NCBI GenBank assembly: GCA_021442155.1
Contig: CM038216.1
Coordinates: forward strand, 84,168,945 to 84,232,944
DNA from: Cymbidium sinense
Lineage: Eukaryota > Streptophyta > Magnoliopsida > Asparagales > Orchidaceae
Length of the DNA stretch: 64,000 nt
Direction: 5' to 3'
The position numbers and the translations under genes were made by a program. Shown here piece after piece: positions 1-10,521 of the stretch; within the stretch, counting starts at the first letter, position 1; each line of letters opens with the position of its first letter. Under the pieces are notes generated by a model. That model ran no database searches, was not told the DNA's origin, and was given only the letters and a program-made list of their open reading frames with translations.

Positions 1-3000
1 AAATTTTATTTTATTATATTTTTGGTTTAGGTTTTATTTATTATTAGGTTTAGGTTTAGGTTTTTTATTTGATTTTAAAGTTTAGGTTTTAAGTTATTAT
101 TTATTTTAGGTTTTAGTTTTATTTTATGCTTAAGTTTATTTTTAGTTAATTTTTTTATTTAGTTTAGGTTTAGGTTTAGGATTAGTTTATTTTATTTTAG
201 GTTTAGTTTTATTTATTAGTTTTAATTTTAGTTTAGGTTTATTTTATTTTATTTCTTTATTTTATTTTATTTTAGTGTAGTTTTTTTTTTAGTTTAGGTG
301 TGTTATTTTTATTTATTTTAGGTTTTATTTTTTTCAGCCATGATTATTAATTTATTATTTTATTTTATCTTAGGATTATTTTAATTTTATTTTAGGTTTA
401 ATATTAATTTTATTTATGTTTTTTATTTTTAGGTTAATTTTAAATTTTTTTTGGTTTAGGTTTTAATTTATTTTATTTTAATTTAAATTTTTTCTATTTT
501 ATTTTATTTTAAGTTTTAAGTCTAGGTTTAGGTTTAGGTTTAGGTATTATTTTAGGTTTTTTGTTTATTATATTATATATTTTTATTTACCTTTAGGTTT
601 TAGGGTTTAGGGTTTGGTGGTTTAGTTTTTATGGTTTAGGGTTTTTTTGGTTTGGGTTTACAATTTGCCTAGTGGTAGTTTAGGGTTTGGTTTTAGTTTA
701 ATGATTTAGGGTTTAGAGTTTGGTTTAATTTTAGGTGGGTTGGGAGGGTTTAGGGTTTAGGGTAGGGTTAGGGTTTAGGTTAAGGTTTTATGGATTGAGG
801 TTTAGGATTTTTTTATTGTTTTTATTATTTTATTTTTTAAATTAAGTAAATGGTAGGTTTAAGTTTATGTATTTTATTTTATTTTATTTTATTAAGTTTG
901 TTTATTTTAGTTTAGATTTTATTTTAGTTTTTTAGGTTTAAGTTTAGGTTTAGATTTTTTTAGTTTAGTTTTATATACTTTAGGTTTATATTTTTTTTTA
1001 GGATTAGGTTTTAGGTTTTATTTTAGGTTTATTTTTAGGTTTTATTTTGTAGTTTAGGGTTTTTTTTGAAAATTAGTAATTAAGTAAAAACATTTATGTT
1101 TATTTAGTTTATTTATAATTTTTTTATTATATTTTTTATTTATGTTTATTTTTATTTTTATTCAATTTAATTTATTTATATTAAGTTTATATTTTAGTTT
1201 AGATTTTTTTATTTTGGTTTATTTTTTAAGTTTAGGTTTATTTTTTTAGTTTAGTTTTATTTTATTTTATTTTTTTAGGTTAAGTTTTATTTTTATTATT
1301 AGTTTTAGGTTTAGGTTTTATTATATTTTTTTTTTAGGTTTAAGGTTTTTTTTAGTTTTATTTTTAGTTTAGCTTAGGTTTATTTTATTTTATTTTTTAG
1401 GTTTAGGTTTAGTTTATTTATTTGGTTTAGGTTTGGTTTATTTATTTTATTTTATAGTTTATTTAATTTTGTTTATTTAGTTATTTATTTTAAGTTTAGG
1501 TTTTTTTTTACTTTAGTGTGTTATTATTTATTTATTTTAAGTTTATTTTTGTGATTATTTTTTTATTTATTTTTATTTTATTTTATCTTATTTATTTTAT
1601 TTTTATTTTAGTCCATTTTTTTTATTTAGGTTTTTATTTAGGTTTATTTTATCTCTATTTATTTAGGTATTTATTTATTTTATTTAGTTTAGTTTTATTT
1701 ATTTTATTTTATTTTTAGTGGTCAGTTTAGTTTAGTGAGGTTTAGTTTAGGTTTTTTAATTTTATTTATTTATTTAGAGTGGGTAGAGTTTAGTTCTTGG
1801 GTGTTTCTGTGTTTAGTGGTTTAGATTTTAGGTTTAGATTTAGGTTTAGTGAGAGTTTAGTTTAGTTTAGGCCCAGAGTGGTTTAATCAGGGTTTAGGTT
1901 TTTAAGAGTCAGTGGTCAGGAGTGGTTTAGGGTGGCCTGGGGTTGAGTTTAGGTCAGTTTAGTTAGGGTTTAGGGGGTAGTTTAAGGTCTGGTAGTGGTT
2001 TAAGGTTTAGGGTGGGTAGTGGTTTAGGGTTTAGGGTTTAGTGGTTGTTTTTTATATTTTTTCTTTATTTTAGTTTTTTATTTTTTAATTTTATTTCATA
2101 TTTTTATTTTTACTTAGTCTAGTTTATTTATTTTACTTTCCATTTTTTATTTTAGTTTATTTTTTTGGTTTAGGTTTAGTTTATGTTTTTTAGTTTAGTG
2201 TTCTTTTATTTTATTTTTTAGGTTTAAATTTATATTTTTTATTTTTTTTAGATTTAGGTTTACATTTTATTTTTTTATTTTTAGGTTCAAGTTTTAGGTT
2301 TTATTTTAGGTTTATTTTAAGTTATATTTTTTTTATTTAGTTTAAGATTTTTTTAAATTAAGTAACCCGGTAGTTTAGTTTATTTTAGTTTATTTCATTT
2401 GCATTTTTATTTAGGTTTATTTTTTTATTTTATTTAGTTTAGTTTATTTATATTTTCATTATTTATTTTAGTTTAGGTTTTTTTTGTTTTAGGTTTAGGT
2501 TTATTTTTTAGTTAAATTTTATTTATATTTTATTTTTTGGTTTAGGTTTTATTTTTATTAGGTTTACATTTAGGTTTTATTTTATTTTTTTAAGCTCAGT
2601 TTTGTGATGTTATTTTAGGTTTCTTCAGTCACATTTTAGCTTTAGATCATTTTTTATCTTTATTTAGCTTCAGTTTAGTCGAGGCTTATTTTATTTTTTA
2701 GTTTAGGTTTGTCATTTATCTTTAGTTTAGCCAGGTTTATTTTATTTTATCGACCTTTATTTTTATTTTAAGCTTAGTTTTTTTAGTTTAGTGGTTTATG
2801 TGTTATTTTATCCATTTGTAAGTTTTAATTTTAGGATTATTTTTTAGCTTTATTTTAGTTTTTTATTTTATATTTTATCCAGTTTATTTTATTTCATTTT
2901 AGGTTTAGTTTTATTTTATTTTTTTTAGGTTTATTTTATTTTTTGATTTAGTTTAGATTTATTTATTTTATTTTGTTTAGTTTTATTTCATTATTTTATT

Positions 3001-4238
3001 TTTTTCTGTTTAGGCTTTTAGGCTTTAGTTTTTTTTATTATTTTTTATCTTTATTTATGTTTAGGTTTTAGGCTTGGTTGGCCTAATGTCCATGGCTTCA
3101 TGGTCTTATTAGGCTTAGGCTCAGTTTAGGCTCAGTGGTTTCTGTTTTAGGGTTTTGTGGTTTTCAGGGCTCGGCCTCAGGGTTTAACATTTTAACCCAG
3201 CCTTGTGGCTCAGTGGCTCAGGGTTTGTGGTCTAGAGCTTTAGCCTTGTGGCCTAAGTTTTGGCTCAGGCTAGGGCTTAGGGCTTGGCCTGGGCTCAGAG
3301 GTTTAGTAGGGTTGGTTTTATCTTTTATTTTCCAAAGCCAAGCAAAATGGTGTTTAAGTCATTTAGTTTATTTATATTTATCTTATTTATCTTTATTTTT
3401 TTATTTTATTTAGGTTTATTTTATTTCTTTATTTTAGTTTTAGGTTTTATCTTAGTTTAATTTATGTTTAGTTTAGGATTAGGTTTATTTTTTTAGTTTA
3501 GTTTGATTTTTTTTTTTATTTTAGGTTTAGTTTATTTTTTATTTTTAGGTTTAGTTTAGTTTTTATTTTATTTTAGGTTTTGTGTTTTATTTAGATTTTT
3601 ATGTTTTAAATTTTAGTTTTAGGTTTAAGTTTATTTTATTTATTTTATTTATATTATTTAGTTTAGGTTTAAGTTTTTAGGTTTATGTTTTATTTATTTT
3701 AGTTTAGTTTATTTTAGTTTAGGTTTAGGTTTATTTTATTTTTATTTTATGTTTAGTTTTTTTAGTTTAGATTTAGGTTTTATTTTTTTATTTATTTTAG
3801 GTTTATTTTTTTAGGTTTAGGTTCATTTAGTTTTATTTTATCTTTTAGGTTTATTTTATTTTATTTTGGTTTAGTTTTATTTTATTTAGGTTTTTTATTT
3901 TAGTTTATAGGTTTTTTATTTATCTTTGAAGTTTAGTTTTATTTTTATTTATTATTTTTTTAGTTTAGGTTTGTTTAGTTTATGTTTTTTTATTTTATTT
4001 TATCTTTTATTTTCTTTGGTTTAGGTTTTTTTTCATTATTATTTTTATGTTTTATTTAGTAGTTTAGGTTTTCTGCCTTTTTGGGGTTAGGGTTTAGTTT
4101 AGTTTAGGTTTGTGGATTAGGATTAGGGTTTGGGGTTTATCGACAGGTTTAGGGTTTAGGTTTAGGGTTTAAGTTTAAGGGTTTAGGGTTTAAGGTTTAT
4201 GGTTCAAGTTTTAGTTTAGGGTTTACGATTTTTGATTT
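1..4238 (+). repeat. Degenerate telomere-like matrix, left block
   Basis: The + strand is nearly free of C and is built from TTTAGG, TTTAGGG and TTTATTTT words. TTTAGGG-dense stretches lie near 590-790, 1,900-2,040 and 4,080-4,230. The rest is TTTATTTTAGG-type AT-rich repeat. AAATTAAG-type boxes occur near 838, 1,080 and 2,352. Near 2,590-2,790 and 3,060-3,310 the words shift to CTCAGG/GGCTTAGG, so C reappears locally. The only open frames are low-complexity L/F/I/Y strings produced by T-rich DNA, and I do not call genes here. Confidence 0.85.
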
Positions 4239-4609
4239 CTTTTAATAGAGAGCAAATTCAGATTCAACATTTCTTATTTTTGAATTCATCTACCATGTAA
4301 CACACTAAGTTTTCTTAAACACAAGTGACGACATAGATAAAAAATGAGTACGCATAGAGAAAAATAAAACCCTAGATAACTATAAATCTCTACTATTAAG
4401 AAACTGTTCCATAAGTAGTAGATTGGATCATTTTTTCGCTTTCTCAGTCCAATCAAAACCACCTCAGACTCTCGAGTAGCGTGATCCACCATCATATCCC
4501 CATTCTCTCCCTCCGCCATCACCATGGTTATAACCTCCGTCGCTCCTCCCTCCTCCACCGCCCAACCACCACCTCCATATCCTCACCTCAAGATCCCCAC
4601 CACCACTAT
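4239..4609 (-). pseudogene. GRP retrocopy 1, 3' part, cut by a LINE
   Basis: This is the 3' end of a GRP7/GRP8-type glycine-rich RNA-binding protein mRNA, antisense to +. The family are small plant RNA-binding proteins with an N-terminal RRM and a C-terminal glycine-rich region. Reading leftward from 4,609 there is a Gly/Tyr/Ser-rich stretch, then DGGSRYSR, then an in-frame stop where other copies read GRGG. The 3' UTR follows and ends in a short poly-A (T run near 4,239). The RRM and the NGQNLDGRNIT segment are missing because a LINE starts after 4,609. A 5-base remnant of the distal end (ccatt) remains at 5,886-5,890 next to cttaggg. Confidence 0.85.
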
Positions 4610-5885
4610 TTTTTAAATCAAAAGTGGGAGAATTTTATTGCCAAAAAGAAAGGGATACAAGGTCCTTAAAGGGGATAAATCTCTAAACCATCGCTCAAAG
4701 AGCTACAATTAGCCTAAAGAGATAAATTCCTTTTATTACAAGAAAACCAAAGCAAAAGAAAGAAATAACAATAACTAAGAAAGAAACATCACTGAATTCC
4801 AAGAAGGGCTGCCAAAGCCATCTATTTCTCGAAATCTTCTAACATATGCAAAAGCCACCTACAGCCCCAAAACCTACCACAAACCTGCAAAGAACTTAAG
4901 ATAGAGATAAGCATCTATAAATAAGGACAAGCTAAGTACATAAAAGGAACAAAATGGTAAAAATCTTAGATAAGGCTCAGGCTCAGTCACATTCATCTCA
5001 AGGAGCAACAGGATATATGAGCATCCAAACTTCAGAAGAAGGGTTACAATCACATATGGTGCTACCAGCCAAAAGGATAATAAGGGAAACATCCCAACCA
5101 TCATAGCCAACTTACCTCGATTAAACCAAATAGCTAACAGTCAAGAGCTAGCCAAGTTCCAGTATCTATCATCATGATTAAAAAGGCAACTAACCAGTAA
5201 AACATCTAGCCATGCCAGAGCAAAGGAACTAACCAAAAAAAGCAGCAGCCAAGAAATAACCACCATCAAAGCAACGCAAAATAAACAAAGACCAAAGGTA
5301 AAAAACAAAAAATTCATGCAAATCCACCAACCAACAATATAGCTGCAACTAGGCATCAAGGCCACCCAGCTAAACATAGAAACAGGAATCTACATATATA
5401 GCAATAGAGCCAAGAACAACCAAAACCATAAACAAGTTCATCCCACAAAAGAAAGAAATGGCAAGCTAATGGGCCATCCAGACAACAGGAAAACACCAAC
5501 AAAAAAACTTCAAGAAAACCACTAGAAAAGGGGAACGAAAACTAGATAGCATGTAATAGCTCTAGAGAGAGTAACTCAGCCCAGGAAGGAACAAAGCCCA
5601 CAATGCTCAAACAATAATCATGACACCAGATAGCCAAAATCATAAGCAAAAGGCTGGAAAATATGACAGCCATCAAGCAACCACCAGCCAAAAAACCCTC
5701 ACAGGGAAAAAAAGAGTTCAGGGAAAAAGGCAAACAAGTAAGCTCCAAAGCCTGCCAATCACTAGGCCATCCTAAAACCAACACAACAGGAGATTAACAA
5801 GAGCAGAGAGCCACCAAAAATAGAGGGCAACCGAAGCTTAGTAGTACCAACCAGAAATAATCTAGACCTTAATCAAAAGGAGATA
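4610..5885 (-). mobile_element. 5'-truncated LINE 3' end inserted in GRP copy 1
   Basis: Read on the minus strand, this segment ends with a GGCAATAAAATTC stretch (AATAAA polyadenylation signal near 4,633) followed by a short A tail at 4,610-4,615. That is the usual layout of a plant L1-like LINE 3' end. Upstream, the minus-strand frames are hydrophobic, Leu/Trp/Ser-rich and repeatedly stopped, so they are probably 3' untranslated sequence. Their composition resembles the 3' half of the LINE at 54.6 kb. No endonuclease or reverse transcriptase motif is present, so this is a severely 5'-truncated insertion of about 1.28 kb. Base composition (A/C-rich on +, no TTTAGG words) differs sharply from the flanks. 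It interrupts the GRP module and about 95 bases of target are missing. Confidence 0.7.
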
Positions 5886-7232
5886 CCATTCTTAGGGTGT
5901 GTTTAGGTTTATTATGTTTTAGGGTTTAAGTTTATTTTTTTAATTTATTTAGTTACTTTATGCTTAGGTTTAGGTTTATTTATTTGGGGTTTAGGGTTTA
6001 GGGTTTATGATTTAAGTTTTGGGCTTAAAGTTTAGCATTTTAAGGTTTATATGATTTTAGGGTTTAGGTTTGGGTTTGGTTTAGGGTTTAGGTTTAGGGT
6101 TGTAGGTTCAGGGTTTAGGCCTGGGCTTAGTGTTTAGGTTTGTAGGATTTAGACATGGTTTTTTTATAAGAAAATAAGCAAACCGAGTTTTAGGTTTATT
6201 TAGTTTATTTTATTTTATTTATTTTATTTAAGTAATTTTATTTATTTAGTTTTTTTTTATTTTAATTTTAGTTTTATATTAGTTTATTTTTTAGGTTTAG
6301 TTTAGCTCAGGTTAATTTTTTATAGAGTTATTTTTTGTTTAGGTTTAATTTTTTTATTTCAGTTTAGGTAGGTTTTATTTTATTTATTTTAGGTTTATTT
6401 AATTAGTTTTAGGTTTTTTTTTATTTTAGTTTATTTTTAGGTTTAGGTTTAGGTTTAGGTTTATTTTCATTTTTTTATTTAGGTTTAGTTTTATTTTATT
6501 TTAGGTAGGTTTAGGTTTTATTTTATTTTTTAGTTTATATTTTTAGGTTTATTTTTAGGTTTTATTTTTGTTTAGGTTTAAGTTTATTTTAGTTTTATTT
6601 TATTTTATTTAGTTTAGGTTTGGTTTATTTATTTTAGTTTAGCATATTTAGTTTAGTTTAGTTTATTTTATATTTATTTTATTTTTATTTTTGGTTTAGG
6701 TTTTTTAGTTTAGGGTTTAGGTTTTATTTTAAGGTTTATTTTTCAGGTTTAGGTTTTTAATTTATTTTATTTTAAGTTTATTTTATTTTTATCTTATGTT
6801 TATTTTTTTATTTATTTAGGTTTTTTATTCTAAGGTTTATTTTATTTTTTTAGTTTAGTTTAGGTTTTTATTTATTTTATTTTAGTTTATTATCATTAGT
6901 TTATTTTATTTTATTTTTAAGTTTAGGTTTTAGGTTTTAGTTTAAGTTTTTATTTTATTTTATTTTTTAATTTAATTTAGGTTTAGGTTTTTTATTTATA
7001 TTACTTATAGGTTTTATTTAGTTTAGGTTTAGGTTTTTAAGTTTTTAGGGTTTAAGGTTTAAGGTTTAGGGTTTAGGGTTTAGAGTTTAGGGTTTAAGAT
7101 TGTTGGTTTTAGAGTTTAGTGTTTAGGGTTAAGGTTTTAGTGTTTAGGGTTTAGGGTTTAGGGGTTTTAGGGTTTAGCATTTACATTTTAGGTTTAGGGT
7201 TCAGGTTCTAGTTAAGGGTTTTGGGTTTTTGG
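5886..7232 (+). repeat. Telomere-like matrix
   Basis: It begins with the standard right flank of GRP units (cattcttaggg, then TTTAGGTTTATTATG-like words and AATTTATTTAGTTACTTTA), which shows that the LINE at 4.6-5.9 kb sits inside a GRP unit. TTTAGGG-rich DNA runs to about 6,160. A box AAAATAAGCAAACC-like sequence lies near 6,172-6,185, followed by TTTATTTTAGG AT-rich repeat to about 7,040. TTTAGGG-rich DNA then leads into copy 2. No genes seen. Confidence 0.85.
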
Positions 7233-7650
7233 TTTTTTTTAATAGAGAACAAATTCATATTCAACATTTCTTCTTTTCGATTTCATCAACCAAGTAACAT
7301 ACCAAGTTTCTAAGACACAAGACAAAAAAAATAAAAAAAATGGCACTCATAGAGAAAATCAAAACATTAGATAACTAGAACCGCCTCATCTCAGTAAAGA
7401 CACAGTTCTTCAATTTCTCCGTTACCATCAAAACCACCGACTCAGTGGCGGATACACCATCATATCCTCGATTTCTCCCTCCGCCATCACCATGGCTGTA
7501 ACCTTCATCACTCCTCCTGCCTCCATAACCACCACTACTCTGACTGCCACCTCCATATCCACCAGCACCTCCATATCCCCCACCACCACAGCCAGATATA
7601 GACTGAACCTGGTTGATGGTGATGTTCTCGTCCTCAAGGTTCTACCCATT
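7233..7650 (-). pseudogene. GRP retrocopy 2
   Basis: This is an antisense copy of the 3' part of a GRP7/8-like mRNA. From the truncation point at 7,650 the minus strand reads NG, a stop, NLEDENITINQVQS, then a glycine-rich stretch with GGYGG repeats and a GYSHGDGGG segment. The frame stays open until a shift near GYDG replaces the family C terminus (GGSDGNWRN) with unrelated residues. A 3' UTR ending at an 8-T run (7,233-7,240) follows. The RRM is absent, so no functional RNA-binding protein is encoded. Both edges abut telomere-like repeat. Confidence 0.88.
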
Positions 7651-10056
7651 TTTAGGGTTTAGGTTTTGGTTTATTAGGCTTTAAGGTTTAGGTTTAGGTT
7701 TAGGTTTATTAGGTTTACTTATTAATTTATTTAGTTACTTTAGGTTTAGGGTTTAGGGTTTAGGGTTTAGGGTTTAGGGTTAGGGTTTAGGTTTAGGGTT
7801 TAGGGTTTAGGATTTAGGATTTAGGGTTAGGGTTTAGGGTTTAGGGTTTAGGGTTTAGAGTTTAGGGTACATGGTTGTAGATTTAGGGTTTAGGGTTTAG
7901 GGTTTAGGGTTTAGGGTTTAGGATTTAGGGTTAGGGTTTAGGGTTTAGGGTTTAGAGTTTAGGGTATATGGTTGTAGATTTAGAGTTTAGGGTTTAGGGT
8001 TTAGGATTTAGGGTTTTAGGGTTTATGATTTTTTAATTAAGCAAACCGATAGTTTTAGGTTTATTTAGTTTACTTTCTATTTATTTTAATTTATTATATT
8101 TTTTATTTTTATTTTGATTTATTTTTTATTTTTATTTATTTTAGTTTATTTATTTTATGTTTCTTTATTTTAGTTTAAGTTTTTTTATTTTGTTTATTTT
8201 TTATGTTTAGGTTTAGGTTTAGGTTTATTGTTTTAGTTTAGTTGGATTTTTATTTTATTTTTTAGGTTTAGTTTTTTATTTTATTTTTATGTTTAGGTTA
8301 ACGTTTCTTTATTTTTATTTAACATTTGGTTTAGTTTTAGTTTATTTTAGTTTTAGGTTTAGGTTTTACTTATTTTAGCTTAGGTTTAGGCTTATTTTAT
8401 TTTCATTTTAGGTTTACATTTTTTTTAGTTTAGGGTTTAGATTTTATTTTTTATTTATTTTTATGTTTTATTTTTGTGTTTTTTAGGTTTGGTTTTATTT
8501 AGTTTTTATTTTATTTTTTATATGTTTATTTTTTTATGTTAGGTTTAGTTTATATTTTATTTAGATTTTTTATTCTTTTAGCTTTATTTAGGTTTTTATT
8601 TATTTTATTTTAGTTTAGGTTTTTTATTTAATTTTCTTTTTATATTTAAGTTTAGGTTTTAGTTTATGTTTTTATTTTATTTTATTTTTATTTTATTTTA
8701 TTTTAGTTTAGGTTTTTTTTTATTCTTAAGTTTTATTTAGTTTAGGTTTAGGTTTTTAGCTTTTTAGGGTTTAGGGATTTGGGTTTTGGGTTGTAGGTTT
8801 TAGGGTTTAGGGCTTAGGGTTTAGGGTTTAGGGTTCAGGGTTTAGAGTTTAGAGTTTAGGGTTAACATTTTTTTTCTGTATTTTTTAGTTATTTTTCAAT
8901 TTTTTTTAGGTTTAGGTTTTTATTTTGTTTTTATTTTATTTTATTTTATGTTTATTTCATTTTTATTTTAGGTTTAGTTTTTATATTATTTAGGTTTTTT
9001 ATTTTTAGTTTAGGTTTTTGTTTATTTTATTTTAGTTTAGTTTTTATTTTCTTTTGGGTTTAGGTTTTTAGGTTTATGTTGTATTTATGTTTTTATTTTA
9101 TTTTGTATTTTCATTTTATTTAGGTTTAGGTTTTCTTATTTATTTTTTTTTAGGTTTTATTTAGTTTAGGTTTTAGGTTTTTATTTTAATTTTATTTTTA
9201 GGTTTTAGTTTTTTACTTTAAGTTTAGGTTTATTTTTATTTTATTCTATTTAGTTTAGGGTTTTGGTTTAGTTTATTTTAGGTTTAGGTATATGTTTTAT
9301 TTATTTTAGTTTAGTTTATTTTAGTTTAGGTTTAGGTTTATTTTATTTTTATTTTACGTTTAGGTTTTTTTTTGCTTAAGGTTTAGGTTTTATTATTTAT
9401 TTATTTTTAGGTTTATTTTTTAGGTTTATATTTTATTTAGTTTTAATTTATTTTATTTTAGGTTTATTTTATGTTTTTTACTCTACTTTTTGTTTTTATT
9501 TTATTTATATTTTTGTTCTTAGATTTATTTTATCTTATTTAGTTTAGTTTAAGTTTTAATTTATTTTATTTTAATTTATTTTATTTTATTTTTGGGTTTG
9601 GGTTTAGGGTTTTTTTATTTTAATTTTAGGTTTTATTTAGTTTAGGTTTAGGTTTTTTATTTTTTAGGATTTTGGTTTTAGGGTTATTTGGTTAGGGTTT
9701 AGGTTAGTTAGTTAGAGAGAGGAAGTATAAGTTTAGTGAGGGTTTAAGATTTAGGGGAGGGTTTTAGATTTAGGGTTGGGTATGGTGGCGGGGTGGTAGG
9801 TTTAGGATTTGTGGTTTGGAGGGTAGTTAGTTAGTTTAGGGAGGGTGGGTTAGAGGAGATTAGGGTTTAGTGTTTAGGGTTTAGGATTTAGTGTTTAAGA
9901 TTTAGGGTTGTAGGTTTATGGTTTATGGTTTAGGTTTTATGGTTTAGGGTTGAGGGTTTAGGGTTTTATGGTTTATGGTTTAGGGTTTATGGTTTAGGGT
10001 TTTGGTTTTTCAGGTTTAGGGTTTAGGGTTTAGGGTTTTTATTATTATTATTATTA
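7651..10056 (+). repeat. Telomere-like matrix with near-perfect TTTAGGG runs
   Basis: This stretch holds some of the least degenerate telomere repeats in the window, at 7,741-7,990, including a repeated block with an 'atggttgtaga' variant at about 7,868 and 7,968. A box AATTAAGCAAACCG lies at 8,034-8,049. The AT-rich TTTATTTTAGG block runs to 8,760 and again from 8,870 to 9,660. TTTAGGG variants fill 9,660-10,040. A short (ATT)n run at 10,040-10,056 sits directly before the oligo-T of GRP copy 3. No genes seen. Confidence 0.85.
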
Positions 10057-10521
10057 TTTTTAATAGAGAACAAATTTATATTCAACATTTCTTCTTTGTG
10101 ATTTCGTCAAACGTTTTCTAAGATATAAGCAATGATGTAGATAAACAGTGAGCACGCATAGAGGAAATCAAAAACCCTATATAACTAGAACCATCTCTAC
10201 TGTAAAGACATAGCTCAAAAGCGTAACTGATTGAGTTCTTCAATTTCTCCAATTCCCATCAGAACCACCCCAGCCTCTCAATTAGTGGGATCGACCATCA
10301 TATCCCCAATCTCTCCCTCTGCCACCACCACAGCTATAACCTCCATCGCTCCTCCTGCCACCTTAACCACTGCTACTCTGACCACCACCTCCATATCCAC
10401 CAACACATCCAGATCCCCCACCACCACTGTAATAACTGCCGCCTCCACCTTCGCCTCTACTGTCGGATCTAGACTGAGCCTAGTTGAGGGTGATGTTCTT
10501 GCCACCAAGTTTCTGCCCATT
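10057..10521 (-). pseudogene. GRP retrocopy 3, nearly full C-terminal frame
   Basis: This copy keeps most of the glycine-rich C-terminal region of a GRP7/8-type protein in one minus-strand frame. It begins MNGQKLGGKNITLN, runs through a GGGGSGCVGGYGGGG stretch, and ends GGSDGNWRN plus the native-type TGA stop, as in plant GRPs. Three in-frame stops interrupt it: after ITLN, in the middle of the Gly tract, and near the RYSR position. The 3' UTR ends at a T run at 10,057-10,061. The 5' truncation falls just before NGQ of the RRM end; the ATG seen here differs by one base from the AAG of most copies and need not be the original Met. The forward-strand open frame over the same bases is a shadow. 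Confidence 0.9.

Noticed and set aside
1518..1718. 66-codon F/L/I/Y-rich forward open frame, and a similar 94-codon one at 49,335-49,619
   Set aside because: Translation of TTTATTTTAGG repeat. The residues reflect T-rich codons, there is no domain, and the frame is not conserved between units.
3135..3413. 92-codon forward frame with Gly/Leu/Trp/Pro content
   Set aside because: It lies in the C-containing variant telomere-like island. The open length comes from repeat words lacking stops, and no family resemblance is seen.
5141..5784. Hydrophobic minus-strand frames that look like membrane proteins (also 55,058-55,826)
   Set aside because: They lie in LINE 3' non-coding regions. T-rich sense-strand codons give Leu, Phe, Trp and Cys, and they overlap in several frames with no consistent start.
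7428..7649. Minus-strand Met/Val/Glu-rich frames over GRP copies (also 10,278-10,520, 15,589-15,837, 46,625-46,867, 47,517-47,840, 60,680-60,892)
   Set aside because: They are in the wrong frame relative to the GRP reading. The frame with NGQNLDGRNIT and GNWRN is the one homologous to the family.
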